In this document: piece by piece, positions 6,101 through 11,625 of the stretch | How positions within the stretch are numbered: the stretch's first letter is position 1 | Layout: every line of letters begins with the position of its first letter | NCBI GenBank assembly: GCA_001725215.1 | Contig: MEFT01000069.1 | Span: 1 to 11,625 of the forward strand | Reading direction: 5' to 3' | DNA: 11,625 nucleotides | Source: Clostridium sp. SCN 57-10 | Lineage (GTDB): Bacteria > Bacillota > Clostridia > Oscillospirales > Butyricicoccaceae | Program-made: the position numbers and the translations under genes | The notes under the pieces: generated by a model | Database searches by the model: none | The model's input: the letters and a program-made list of their open reading frames with translations, nothing else | Told to the model about the DNA's origin: nothing

Positions 6101-7139
6101 ACAGCAACTTGCGCATAAACGGAATGAGCCTCAGCAGATAGGTAAATACCAGCCCGAGCGCAAACACAAACAGCTGGTAGATGAATACAGCGACAAGCGG
6201 ATGAAACACCGACGTGAGCGCCACCCGCACAGGCATAAAGTGCATGAGCGCATAGTCGGACATAATGTAAATACCGAACGTGCATTGCCCAACGGCAGCG
6301 ATGACGCGCGCCGCGCGGTCGGGCACGCGCAGACGAGGCGCAAGATACTGTATGATCACAAAAAAGCCGATGGCACACAGTGCGATGGGCAGATATGCGG
6401 TATTGTCGAGAAACAGATATTCCTGCCCCACCTTGCGGCATTCCGCATAGGTTGCCGCGACGCAAAGCAGCACGAGCGCGGCACAAAGCGCAGCAGTCTT
6501 TGCCGTCGTGCGCCCGCTCGGGGTCCCGCGCTTATGCAGCCAATAACCGCAGAGAAAAAACGCAAGATACGCTGTGAACAGCGGCGTAAGAAAATACGAG
6601 CTGAGAAACAGGTTGGGGAAATAGTGTTTGACGATGGGCACACTGCCGCGTATGCCGATGCCCAGCACCGCAATGTACACATAATCGCGCGGTGTGAGCA
6701 CCTTAACCAGCCGGTTGAGCAGCGGCAGCATGAGCAGAAGCCCAAGGTAAAGGTAAAGATACCACAGCGCGTTGGTCGCTGGCGTGTGCAGCGTTGTAAT
6801 GAGAAAGCTTTTGAGGTTTACGAGCGACAGCTTAGGTAGTGGCGCGGTGAGGTAAAAGTAAAACGCCGAGCTGATATACAGCACTGCCAGAATACGCGCC
6901 GCACGTTTGAGCGCCGCCGAAATATGCTCTTCTCGCCCCAGCAGCACTGCGCCCGACGCCATCAGAAAAAGCGGCACTGCAGGCTTAGACAGAAAAAAGA
7001 CGGCGACCGACACAAACCATGTGGGCGACGGCGAGATGCCCAGAAAAACGGAACTGTTGGAGTGATTGACGATCACCATAAAGCAGGCGGCGATCTTAAC
7101 GAGATCGAGATACAGATAGCGCTGTTTGGTTGCTTCCAC
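6099..7139 (-). CDS. Acyltransferase family 3 membrane protein
   Basis: A polytopic membrane protein with about ten hydrophobic segments, of the Acyltransferase_3 (OafA/WecH-like) family, which moves acetyl or similar groups onto surface sugars or other extracytoplasmic acceptors. Family features are the N-terminal YLDLVKIAACFMVIVNHS with its His, VPLFLMASGAVLL, NALWYLYLYLGLLLMLPLLN and CTFGIYIMSDYAL near the end. In the last motif many relatives have a His (YLxH), which is not seen here. I place the start at GTG 7139 (346 residues): a GGGGGA ribosome binding site lies 7 nt upstream, and the longer open frame to 7208 would begin inside the promoter. An ATG 18 bases further upstream lacks a ribosome binding site. 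It stands alone, with no glycan genes nearby, so the acceptor is unknown. Confidence 0.85.
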   Translation of the reverse strand: MEATKQRYLYLDLVKIAACFMVIVNHSNSSVFLGISPSPTWFVSVAVFFLSKPAVPLFLMASGAVLLGREEHISAALKRAARILAVLYISSAFYFYLTAPLPKLSLVNLKSFLITTLHTPATNALWYLYLYLGLLLMLPLLNRLVKVLTPRDYVYIAVLGIGIRGSVPIVKHYFPNLFLSSYFLTPLFTAYLAFFLCGYWLHKRGTPSGRTTAKTAALCAALVLLCVAATYAECRKVGQEYLFLDNTAYLPIALCAIGFFVIIQYLAPRLRVPDRAARVIAAVGQCTFGIYIMSDYALMHFMPVRVALTSVFHPLVAVFIYQLFVFALGLVFTYLLRLIPFMRKLL

Positions 7140-7179
7140 AGACGTTTCCCCCACCGTCAGCATTCGACATACTGCATTT

Positions 7180-7208
7180 AGTATGCCACATCGCGCGCAT
7201 CCCGTCAA
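7180..7208 (-). promoter_or_regulatory. Predicted promoter of the acyltransferase gene
   Basis: On the minus strand TTGACG (7208-7203), 17 nt, CATACT (7185-7180). The predicted start near 7173 is 34 nt before the GTG start, which supports that start over the longer frame. Confidence 0.6.
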
Positions 7209-7221
7209 CCACCGAGCAGCG

Positions 7222-7262
7222 TTACAAAAAGCGGGCTCCGATGATTTCGGAGTCCGCTTTTT
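7222..7262 (-). terminator. Intrinsic terminator of the C_GCAxxG_C_C-TDT operon
   Basis: A 15-bp stem pairs 7226-7240 with 7248-7262 (one G-T pair) around a 7-nt loop. Read on the minus strand it ends GCTTTTTGTAA. It lies 19 nt after the TDT stop (7281) and just before the acyltransferase promoter, so it insulates the two units. The plus strand also has a T-run, but no plus-strand gene ends here. Confidence 0.88.
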
Positions 7263-7280
7263 GGTGAGGGAATGCGTGTG

Positions 7281-8219
7281 TTATTTTGTGGGCGCAGCCG
7301 TCTTCTGCGGCTTGAGCAGGAAAATGGCAAAGCACACAAGCGTGTAGCACACAAGAAGCGTGGCAATAACCGTTTCGACCGTCGCGGCGGTCGAAAGCAG
7401 CGGCACGGGCGTTCCTGCCGCCGCGAAATACCCAGCCGTCTGCCTAAGCGCGATGGCACTGATGACAAACGGGAAGGTGAACGACGCCTTACTCGGATAA
7501 AACGGCAATTTTAGAAGCGAAACGAGCTTGATAAGGCTCATCACATAGAGCGCCGATGCGACGATCGCCAAAAAGACGACCATCCCCATATGCTTGACCT
7601 GCACCGACTGCAGATAAGCCGCAAGGCAAAGGCTTGCGGGCGCGGCAAAAATGCAGAACACAGGCTGCGCAGGCTCCGGCACCTTGGGGTATTTCACATA
7701 GCGGAAGCCGACCAGGCCTAGCAGACCGAGCAGGCACAAAAATCCAAACCAAAATACGGCGGTGCCGAGCACGGCCATCTGATACGCAGGCGCCGTGATG
7801 CCTGCTGCGGCGATGCCGACATAAACGACGAAGTAGCTCGCAAAGACCTTGGGCATTTCGGGCTTTCTCATAAAGCGCAGCGTAAACGCGACGATAAGCA
7901 CCGCGTGCAGCGCCACCGCGAAAAGCCACAGAAAAAACGCCGCCTTGCCCAGAAACGGCTTGGCATAGACAGAAAGCAGCATGATGCCCATCGGGAACGT
8001 TGCCGCAACGCCCATCATGATGGGGTTTTTGAGATCGTCGCGCACCGCCCCGGGATAGAGGGCAATCTTGAGCACGAGCAGCAGAAGCAGCACGGCCGAA
8101 ATACCGCCGAACACATAGCGCACCACCGGCGAATAGCTTTGCAGCAGATTGCCGAGCGCGGCGCAGCCGAGCATGACGCCCGAAAGCGGAACCGGCACTT
8201 TTTTGATTAGCGTGCTCAT
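7281..8219 (-). CDS. TDT family transporter (TehA/SLAC1-type)
   Basis: A 312-residue protein with about ten hydrophobic segments, the size and pattern of the tellurite-resistance/dicarboxylate transporter (TDT) family. Relatives include TehA, the malate permease Mae1, the sulfite exporter Ssu1 and the plant anion channel SLAC1. It starts MSTLIKKVPVPLSGVMLGCAALGNLL, the usual first helix with its PLSGVMLG turn. Other segments carry GVAATFPMGIMLL, KVFASYFVVYVGIAAAGITAP and FTFPFVISAIALRQ (the family's FTFP). The transported anion cannot be assigned. I chose the ATG at 8219; the frame stays open to 8348 but overlaps the upstream gene. The start is 4 nt after the stop of the C_GCAxxG_C_C gene and lacks a good ribosome binding site of its own, so translation is probably coupled. 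It is the last gene of that operon. Confidence 0.85.
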   Translation of the reverse strand: MSTLIKKVPVPLSGVMLGCAALGNLLQSYSPVVRYVFGGISAVLLLLLVLKIALYPGAVRDDLKNPIMMGVAATFPMGIMLLSVYAKPFLGKAAFFLWLFAVALHAVLIVAFTLRFMRKPEMPKVFASYFVVYVGIAAAGITAPAYQMAVLGTAVFWFGFLCLLGLLGLVGFRYVKYPKVPEPAQPVFCIFAAPASLCLAAYLQSVQVKHMGMVVFLAIVASALYVMSLIKLVSLLKLPFYPSKASFTFPFVISAIALRQTAGYFAAAGTPVPLLSTAATVETVIATLLVCYTLVCFAIFLLKPQKTAAPTK

Positions 8220-8223
8220 TTGA

Positions 8224-8706
8224 TTATACCGCCGCTTCGTCGGTATTAACGAGGCCGTATTCGCGAATGACGATCTGCGCCACCTTTTCCGCCACAAGGC
8301 CGGTGAGCCAGATGCACTGCTCTTTATGCTCGCCCGCGCCCATGTCAAACTCCTTGGTCAGGATGCGGCAGCAAAGCGCGTTCTTCCCGTTAGCCTCTTT
8401 AAAATAGTCGTGCAGCTCTTTCGCCACCTCAAGATTCTTCTCCACCTTGGGATCTTTCTGCTTGGTGCGGCCGAAGAAAATGCCCAGCGCCATCACGCCG
8501 CCCGACACCGCGCCGCACAGGCACTTGGAACGGCCGATGCCGATGGGGAAGCCGGAAGCCATGGCAACAACTTCCTCCGGAATATCGAGCTCAAAGTTGG
8601 TGCGGATGGAAGAAACAACCGCCTCCGAACAAAAAAATCCGCCGCGGAACAGCTCCTCGGCATCCTTCTTCACCTTCGCAACGCTGATTTCTTTTGCAAT
8701 ATGCAT
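8224..8706 (-). CDS. C_GCAxxG_C_C family protein
   Basis: A 160-residue soluble protein of the C_GCAxxG_C_C family, named for spaced cysteines. Seen here are FFCSEAV (Cys26), KCLCGAVSGGVMALG (Cys62 and Cys64, matching the central CGAxxGG element), NALCCRIL (Cys112 and Cys113) and KEQCIWLTG (Cys131). The cysteines suggest metal, cluster or redox chemistry, but the family has no settled function. Relatives are often beside redox or transport genes in anaerobes. The ATG at 8706 has a strong ribosome binding site (AAAGGAGAT on the minus strand) and its own promoter. It is the first gene of a two-gene operon with the TDT transporter, so the two may act on the same compound; this is inference. Confidence 0.88.
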   Translation of the reverse strand: MHIAKEISVAKVKKDAEELFRGGFFCSEAVVSSIRTNFELDIPEEVVAMASGFPIGIGRSKCLCGAVSGGVMALGIFFGRTKQKDPKVEKNLEVAKELHDYFKEANGKNALCCRILTKEFDMGAGEHKEQCIWLTGLVAEKVAQIVIREYGLVNTDEAAV

Positions 8707-8739
8707 GATTCTATCTCCTTTATGATCTTTTTCGGCGCT

Positions 8740-8768
8740 ATTGTATCACGGTTTATGCGCGCAGTAAA
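8740..8768 (-). promoter_or_regulatory. Predicted promoter of the C_GCAxxG_C_C-TDT operon
   Basis: On the minus strand TTTACT (8768-8763), 17 nt, TACAAT (8745-8740). The start codon at 8706 lies 33 nt after the -10 box. It is divergent from the ars promoter, about 90 nt away. Confidence 0.6.
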
Positions 8769-8859
8769 ATCGTTATTTCCAATCTTTATAGTAGCATATA
8801 TTAGTTTTTTCAATATTTCATTAAACGTCTTTTTTCGCACTAAATATCGAAGATTCAGA

Positions 8860-8888
8860 TTGACAGAATTCGATTTGAAGCATATACT
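8860..8888 (+). promoter_or_regulatory. Predicted promoter of the ars operon
   Basis: A consensus TTGACA (8860-8865), exact 17-nt spacer, and TATACT (8883-8888), one mismatch from consensus. The start is near 8895, 31 nt before the arsR start. It is the strongest-looking promoter in the window, as expected for a promoter held down by a repressor. Confidence 0.8.
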
Positions 8889-8914
8889 TAATATATCAAA
8901 ATAATTCGATTTGA
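8867..8914 (+). repeat. Two 12-bp direct repeats: candidate ArsR operators
   Basis: AATTCGATTTGA occurs identically at 8867-8878 (within the promoter spacer) and 8903-8914 (after the start point, just before the arsR ribosome binding site), 36 bp apart. The second copy also forms an inverted repeat TCAAA (8896-8900) with TTTGA (8910-8914), resembling the TCAAA/TTTGA dyads of ArsR/SmtB operators in Firmicutes. Binding there would block RNA polymerase. Operator function is inferred. Confidence 0.55.
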
Positions 8915-8925
8915 GGTGATAGAGC

Positions 8926-9237
8926 TTGGAACCGATCCACGCAAAGAACGCCAGGGTGTTCAAAGCGCTTTGCGACGAAAAGCGCCTGGCCATTTTGGAG
9001 CTGCTGCGCAGCGGAGAACGGTGTGCCTGCGTTTTGATCGACCGGTTAGACGTTGGGCAATCCACATTGTCCTATCACATGAAGATTTTATGCGAATCGG
9101 GCATCGTGGAAAGCAGACAGGAAGGGAAATGGACACACTATCGCTTGAGCGAAACGGGCAGCCGGTATGCCGCCGCACTTTTAACGGAGCTTACCACACC
9201 TTACGCGGCGCAGACGCCCGACAAATGCAGCCCGTAA
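8926..9237 (+). CDS. arsR: ArsR/SmtB family arsenic-responsive repressor
   Basis: A 103-residue winged-helix repressor. KALCDEKRLAILELLRSGERCACVLIDRLDVGQSTLSYHMKIL spans the DNA-binding core, quoted here only for its motifs: Cys33-x-Cys35 in ERCACVL matches the As(III) site (ELCVCDL in E. coli ArsR), and the recognition helix is QSTLSYHMKIL. The wing is VESRQEGKWTHYRLS. Cys16 could act as a third thiol ligand; Cys101 lies at the C-terminus. In the family, binding of As(III) or Sb(III) releases the protein from its operator. The TTG start at 8926 follows GAGGTGAT (8913-8920). It is the first gene of the ars operon, so it should repress its own transcription, probably through the direct repeats upstream. 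Confidence 0.92.
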   Translation: MEPIHAKNARVFKALCDEKRLAILELLRSGERCACVLIDRLDVGQSTLSYHMKILCESGIVESRQEGKWTHYRLSETGSRYAAALLTELTTPYAAQTPDKCSP

Positions 9238-9290
9238 TGCCTTCCGCACAAAACTTCTCGGCATAAGCCAATGAAACGGAGGAATCTCTT

Positions 9291-10304
9291 TTGCAGGTCT
9301 TACAATCGGCATGGTTCTTTTTTCAAGATGAGATACTGGGCATGAAGTGGCTTAGCCGTCTGATCGGCAGCCTGCTTTCCGTGCTGGGCATCGACATCAC
9401 GAGCCGTCTGGGCGGCAGCGTACAGTTCTTCATTTACGACGTCATCAAAATTGCGGTGCTGCTCTGTACTTTAATTTTCGTCATTTCGTATATTCAAAGT
9501 TACTTCCCCCCGGAGAGAAGCAAGAAAATATTGGGGAGATTTCACGGCATCGGAGCAAACACCGTTTCGGCTCTGCTTGGAACGGTAACGCCATTTTGCT
9601 CCTGTTCGTCTATTCCGCTGTTTATCGGCTTTACCGGCGCGGGGCTGCCCCTCGGCGTAACCTTTTCCTTCCTCATCTCCTCTCCGATGGTCGACCTCGG
9701 CAGTCTTGTGCTGCTCGTCAGCATTTTCGGCGTGAAGGTTGCGGTGGTCTACGGGCTCACCGGGTTGGTGATTGCCATCCTCGGCGGCTCGCTGATCGAA
9801 AAGCTGCATATGGAGCCGTATGTGGAGGAATTTATCCGCACTGCCAGCAGCGTAGACATTGAATCGCCGACGCTCACCAAAAAAGACCGCATGATCTATG
9901 CAAAGGATCAGGTCATTTCCACTTTTAAAAAGGTGTTTCCTTATATCCTAATCGGCGTCGGCATCGGCGCGGTCATTCACAACTGGATTCCTGAGCGGTG
10001 GGTGGAAGCCGTGCTTGGCAGCCACAATCCCTTTGGCGTCATTCTGGCCACGCTCGTCGGCGTGCCCATGTACGGAGACATTTTCGGCACCATTCCAGTG
10101 GCCGAGGCACTGCTCTATAAAGGCGCGCAGCTCGGCACGATTCTCAGCTTCATGATGGCGGTCACCACGCTTTCGCTGCCGTCTATGATCATGCTGCGCA
10201 AGGCCATCAAGCCCCGTCTGCTGGGCGTTTTTATCGCCATTTGCACCGTCGGCATCATTTTGGTCGGCTATCTGTTTAACGCGTTTCAATTTTTATTGAT
10301 TTAA
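9291..10304 (+). CDS. arsP: ArsP-like permease (DUF318 family)
   Basis: A 337-residue membrane protein with about eight hydrophobic segments of the permease family (PF03773) that includes ArsP. ArsP exports trivalent organoarsenicals such as methylarsenite and roxarsone(III). Conserved elements are TVTPFCSCSSIPLFIGFTGAGLPLG (98-122), with Cys103 and Cys105 in the membrane as likely thiol ligands, SFLISSPMVDLGS (126-138), GVPMYGDIFGTIPVAEALL (257-275) and TTLSLPSMIMLRKA (292-305). The two halves repeat the P-rich motif. The TTG start at 9291 has GGAGG 8 nt upstream (9278-9282). It follows arsR by 53 nt and precedes the thioredoxin-like gene by 18 nt. The operon supports an arsenical substrate; other members of the broad family are uncharacterised, so the ArsP call is less certain than the family call. 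Confidence 0.75.
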   Translation: MQVLQSAWFFFQDEILGMKWLSRLIGSLLSVLGIDITSRLGGSVQFFIYDVIKIAVLLCTLIFVISYIQSYFPPERSKKILGRFHGIGANTVSALLGTVTPFCSCSSIPLFIGFTGAGLPLGVTFSFLISSPMVDLGSLVLLVSIFGVKVAVVYGLTGLVIAILGGSLIEKLHMEPYVEEFIRTASSVDIESPTLTKKDRMIYAKDQVISTFKKVFPYILIGVGIGAVIHNWIPERWVEAVLGSHNPFGVILATLVGVPMYGDIFGTIPVAEALLYKGAQLGTILSFMMAVTTLSLPSMIMLRKAIKPRLLGVFIAICTVGIILVGYLFNAFQFLLI

Positions 10305-10322
10305 TCATAGGAGGTTATTGTT

Positions 10323-10655
10323 ATGAGTTTGTTTGGAGCAAAAAAACCGGAGAAAAAAACCTGCTGCTGCGGCGGAAGCTGTGCGCCGCAGGCGGAAGTC
10401 AAGACGGGTGGAGCCGCCGTTAAGGTCCTTGGTTCGGGCTGTGCAAAATGCAACCGGCTTGAAGCCGCCACAAAGGAAGCGCTTGCCGAGCTTGGAATGG
10501 ATACCACGATTGACCATGTGACGGATTTTGCGCAGATCGCCGCATACGGCGTGATGTCTACGCCCGCTCTGGTGGTCAATGGAAAGGTCGTTTCCTACGG
10601 CAAAGAGCTCAAAAAAGAAGAGGTCATCGAGCTTTTGAAAAAGCATCAGGCATAA
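10323..10655 (+). CDS. Cys-rich small thioredoxin-family protein
   Basis: A 110-residue protein in two parts. Residues 1-30 hold a basic start and a cysteine cluster, TCCCGGSC (Cys14-16 and Cys20), probably flexible and metal- or arsenic-binding. Residues 32-110 are a small thioredoxin/glutaredoxin-like fold ('redox-active disulfide protein' type): KVLGSGCAKCNRLE with the active-site Cys40-x-x-Cys43, then GVMSTPALVVNGKVV with cis-Pro81. Such proteins commonly sit beside PF03773 permeases in anaerobes. It could reduce the arsenical or the permease thiols, supply electrons to ArsC, or pass As(III) to the permease; the sequence does not decide. The ATG at 10323 follows AGGAGG (10309-10314). Confidence 0.88.
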   Translation: MSLFGAKKPEKKTCCCGGSCAPQAEVKTGGAAVKVLGSGCAKCNRLEAATKEALAELGMDTTIDHVTDFAQIAAYGVMSTPALVVNGKVVSYGKELKKEEVIELLKKHQA

Positions 10656-10701
10656 GCCGCCGACAGCAACCGGCAAATCGAACACAGGGACGGTTTTCAT
10701 C

Positions 10702-11229
10702 ATGGATATTGAAATACGCGCCATGCGCGAGGCAGACTGGCCGTTTGTGGCGGAGATCTACCAGCAGGGCATGGATACCAATCTTGCTACCTTTCAAAGC
10801 GAGTGCCCAAGCTATGCGCAGTGGGACGCATCTCATCGAAAAGACTGCCGTCTCATCATCGTGGCGGACGGTAATGTTGCGGGTTGGGCGGCGCTAACCC
10901 CTGTCTCCAGCCGGTGCGTTTATGCCGGCGTCGCTGAGGTAAGCATTTATATCAGCCCCGCGTATGCCCGAAAAGGGCTTGGAGCACGGCTTTTGCGCGC
11001 GCTCATCTCCGCATCCGAGCAAGAAGGCATCTGGACGCTTCAGTCGGGCATCATGCGGGATAACATTGCCAGCATTCATTTGCACGAGGCGTGCGGCTTC
11101 CGCATGGTAGGCTATCGCGAGCGTGTCGGGCGCGACCGCTTCGGCGTTTGGCGTGACAACGTGTTGATGGAGCGCCGCTGTCCGGAGGATGAGCCGCTGG
11201 GCGGTACCTGCTTATGCTGCCAAAAGTAG
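10702..11229 (+). CDS. arsN: ArsN-like GNAT acetyltransferase (phosphinothricin/arsinothricin acetyltransferase family)
   Basis: A 175-residue GNAT enzyme of the Pat/Bar type. Markers are IRAMREADWPFVAEIYQQGM, TNLATFQSECPSYAQWD (the family's TFE...W stretch), VAGWAALTPVS, YAGVAEVSIYISPAYARKGLGARLL with the acetyl-CoA loop R90-x-G-x-G, and HLHEACGFRMVGYRERVG. Family members acetylate the amino group of phosphinothricin; in ars operons ArsN1 acetylates arsinothricin, an organoarsenical antibiotic. The operon context favours the latter, but sequence alone cannot tell. The tail (160-175) is unusual, with Cys160 and CLCC at 170-173. The last codons overlap the start of arsC by 16 nt. The ribosome binding site is weak (AGGGAC, about 13 nt before ATG 10702). 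Confidence 0.8.
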   Translation: MDIEIRAMREADWPFVAEIYQQGMDTNLATFQSECPSYAQWDASHRKDCRLIIVADGNVAGWAALTPVSSRCVYAGVAEVSIYISPAYARKGLGARLLRALISASEQEGIWTLQSGIMRDNIASIHLHEACGFRMVGYRERVGRDRFGVWRDNVLMERRCPEDEPLGGTCLCCQK

Positions 11230-11618
11230 CGTTTGTATGCGTTCATAATTCCTGCCGCAGCCAGATAGCCGAGGCCTTGGGTAAACACCTTGCCGCAGAT
11301 GTCTTTGAAAGCTACTCCGCGGGCACTGAGACTAAGCCGCAAATCAATCCGGATGCTGTGCGGCTTATGAAGCAGCTTTACGGGCTCGACATGGAGCGAA
11401 CGCAATATAGTAAGCTCGTGGACGATATTCCCCCTGTTGATATTGTAATAACCATGGGCTGCAATGTGCAGTGTCCGTTTCTCCCCTGTATGCACCGTGA
11501 GGATTGGGGGCTAAGTGATCCGAGCGGACAGGATGACGCCACATTTCTGGAGACGATCGGACTCCTCCGGGATAAAATTTTGGATCTCCGCACCCGTATT
11601 GAAACCAGAAAACTATAA
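11214..11618 (+). CDS. arsC: Thioredoxin-coupled arsenate reductase ArsC (LMW-PTP fold)
   Basis: A 134-residue protein of the usual length for the thioredoxin-linked ArsC class; it reduces arsenate to arsenite in the cytosol. The phosphatase-type loop CVHNSCRSQ gives C9-x5-R15 for arsenate binding. ITMGCNVQCPFLPC supplies the resolving cysteines (Cys83, with Cys87 and Cys92, against Cys82/Cys89 of the staphylococcal enzyme). WGLSDPSGQDD contains the Asp-Pro general acid (D102-P103). The start overlaps the end of arsN by 16 nt and has little ribosome binding site of its own, so translation is probably coupled to arsN. The thioredoxin-like gene two places upstream is a possible electron donor. 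The coding sequence ends 7 nt before the window edge, so further ars genes (for example acr3 or arsB) may follow. Confidence 0.9.
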   Translation: MLPKVAFVCVHNSCRSQIAEALGKHLAADVFESYSAGTETKPQINPDAVRLMKQLYGLDMERTQYSKLVDDIPPVDIVITMGCNVQCPFLPCMHREDWGLSDPSGQDDATFLETIGLLRDKILDLRTRIETRKL

Positions 11619-11625
11619 AAAGGGC

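Noticed and set aside
7140..7208. Longer N-terminus of the acyltransferase, starting at 7208
   Set aside because: It begins inside the predicted -35 box and lacks a ribosome binding site; the GTG at 7139 has one.
8220..8348. Longer N-terminus of the TDT transporter
   Set aside because: It would overlap the C_GCAxxG_C_C gene in another frame and adds a non-family basic stretch; the ATG at 8219 begins the expected first helix region.
8670..9065. Minus-strand frame of 131 codons across the ars promoter region
   Set aside because: It overlaps the 5' ends of two well-supported genes and a regulatory region, and shows no recognisable domain; its composition simply follows the AT-rich spacer.

Overview
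The window looks like chromosomal DNA from a Gram-positive anaerobe of the Clostridia, probably an Oscillospiraceae/Ruminococcaceae-type gut bacterium. The grounds are strong GGAGG-type ribosome binding sites, several TTG/GTG starts, a fairly GC-rich coding sequence, and gene families typical of that group (spore-photolyase-like radical SAM protein, DUF3788, leaderless SIMPL protein, C_GCAxxG_C_C protein, thioredoxin-coupled ArsC). This placement is an inference from gene content; no rRNA or tRNA is present to confirm it. I see no insertion sequence, phage gene, CRISPR array or RNA gene.

Layout. (1) 1-583, minus: 5' two thirds of a radical SAM protein of the SPL family, with its own promoter. 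(2) 584-1106: a long non-coding stretch with an orphan hairpin, an inverted repeat over a promoter, and a transcribed leader that encodes a 26-residue leader peptide inside a structured RNA ending in an intrinsic terminator. (3) 1107-4209, plus: mgtE (Mg2+ channel/transporter) followed 34 nt later by a membrane protein with an MprF-type aminoacyl-phosphatidylglycerol synthase domain; a terminator follows. (4) 4271-5165, minus: a two-gene unit, GNAT acetyltransferase then DUF3788 protein. (5) 5405-6055, plus: SIMPL (DUF541) protein with a structured 5' UTR, ending at a bidirectional terminator shared with (6) 6099-7139, minus: membrane acyltransferase. (7) 7281-8706, minus: C_GCAxxG_C_C protein and a TDT (TehA/SLAC1-type) transporter, tightly coupled, with promoter and terminator. 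(8) 8860-11618, plus: an arsenic resistance operon: arsR, ArsP-like permease, a Cys-rich thioredoxin-like protein, an ArsN-like GNAT acetyltransferase and arsC, the last two overlapping by 16 nt. The operon may continue beyond the window.

How the genes work together. The ars operon is the clearest functional unit: ArsR senses As(III), ArsC reduces arsenate, the permease probably exports trivalent (organo)arsenicals, the thioredoxin-like protein probably supplies reducing power or handles metalloids, and the GNAT protein resembles enzymes that acetylate glufosinate or arsinothricin. The mgtE/mprF-like pair would couple Mg2+ supply with membrane charge, and both genes lie downstream of what looks like a leader-peptide attenuator. 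That leader (about 822-1032) is the part I consider most likely to be undescribed; it does not look like the known M-box Mg2+ riboswitch.
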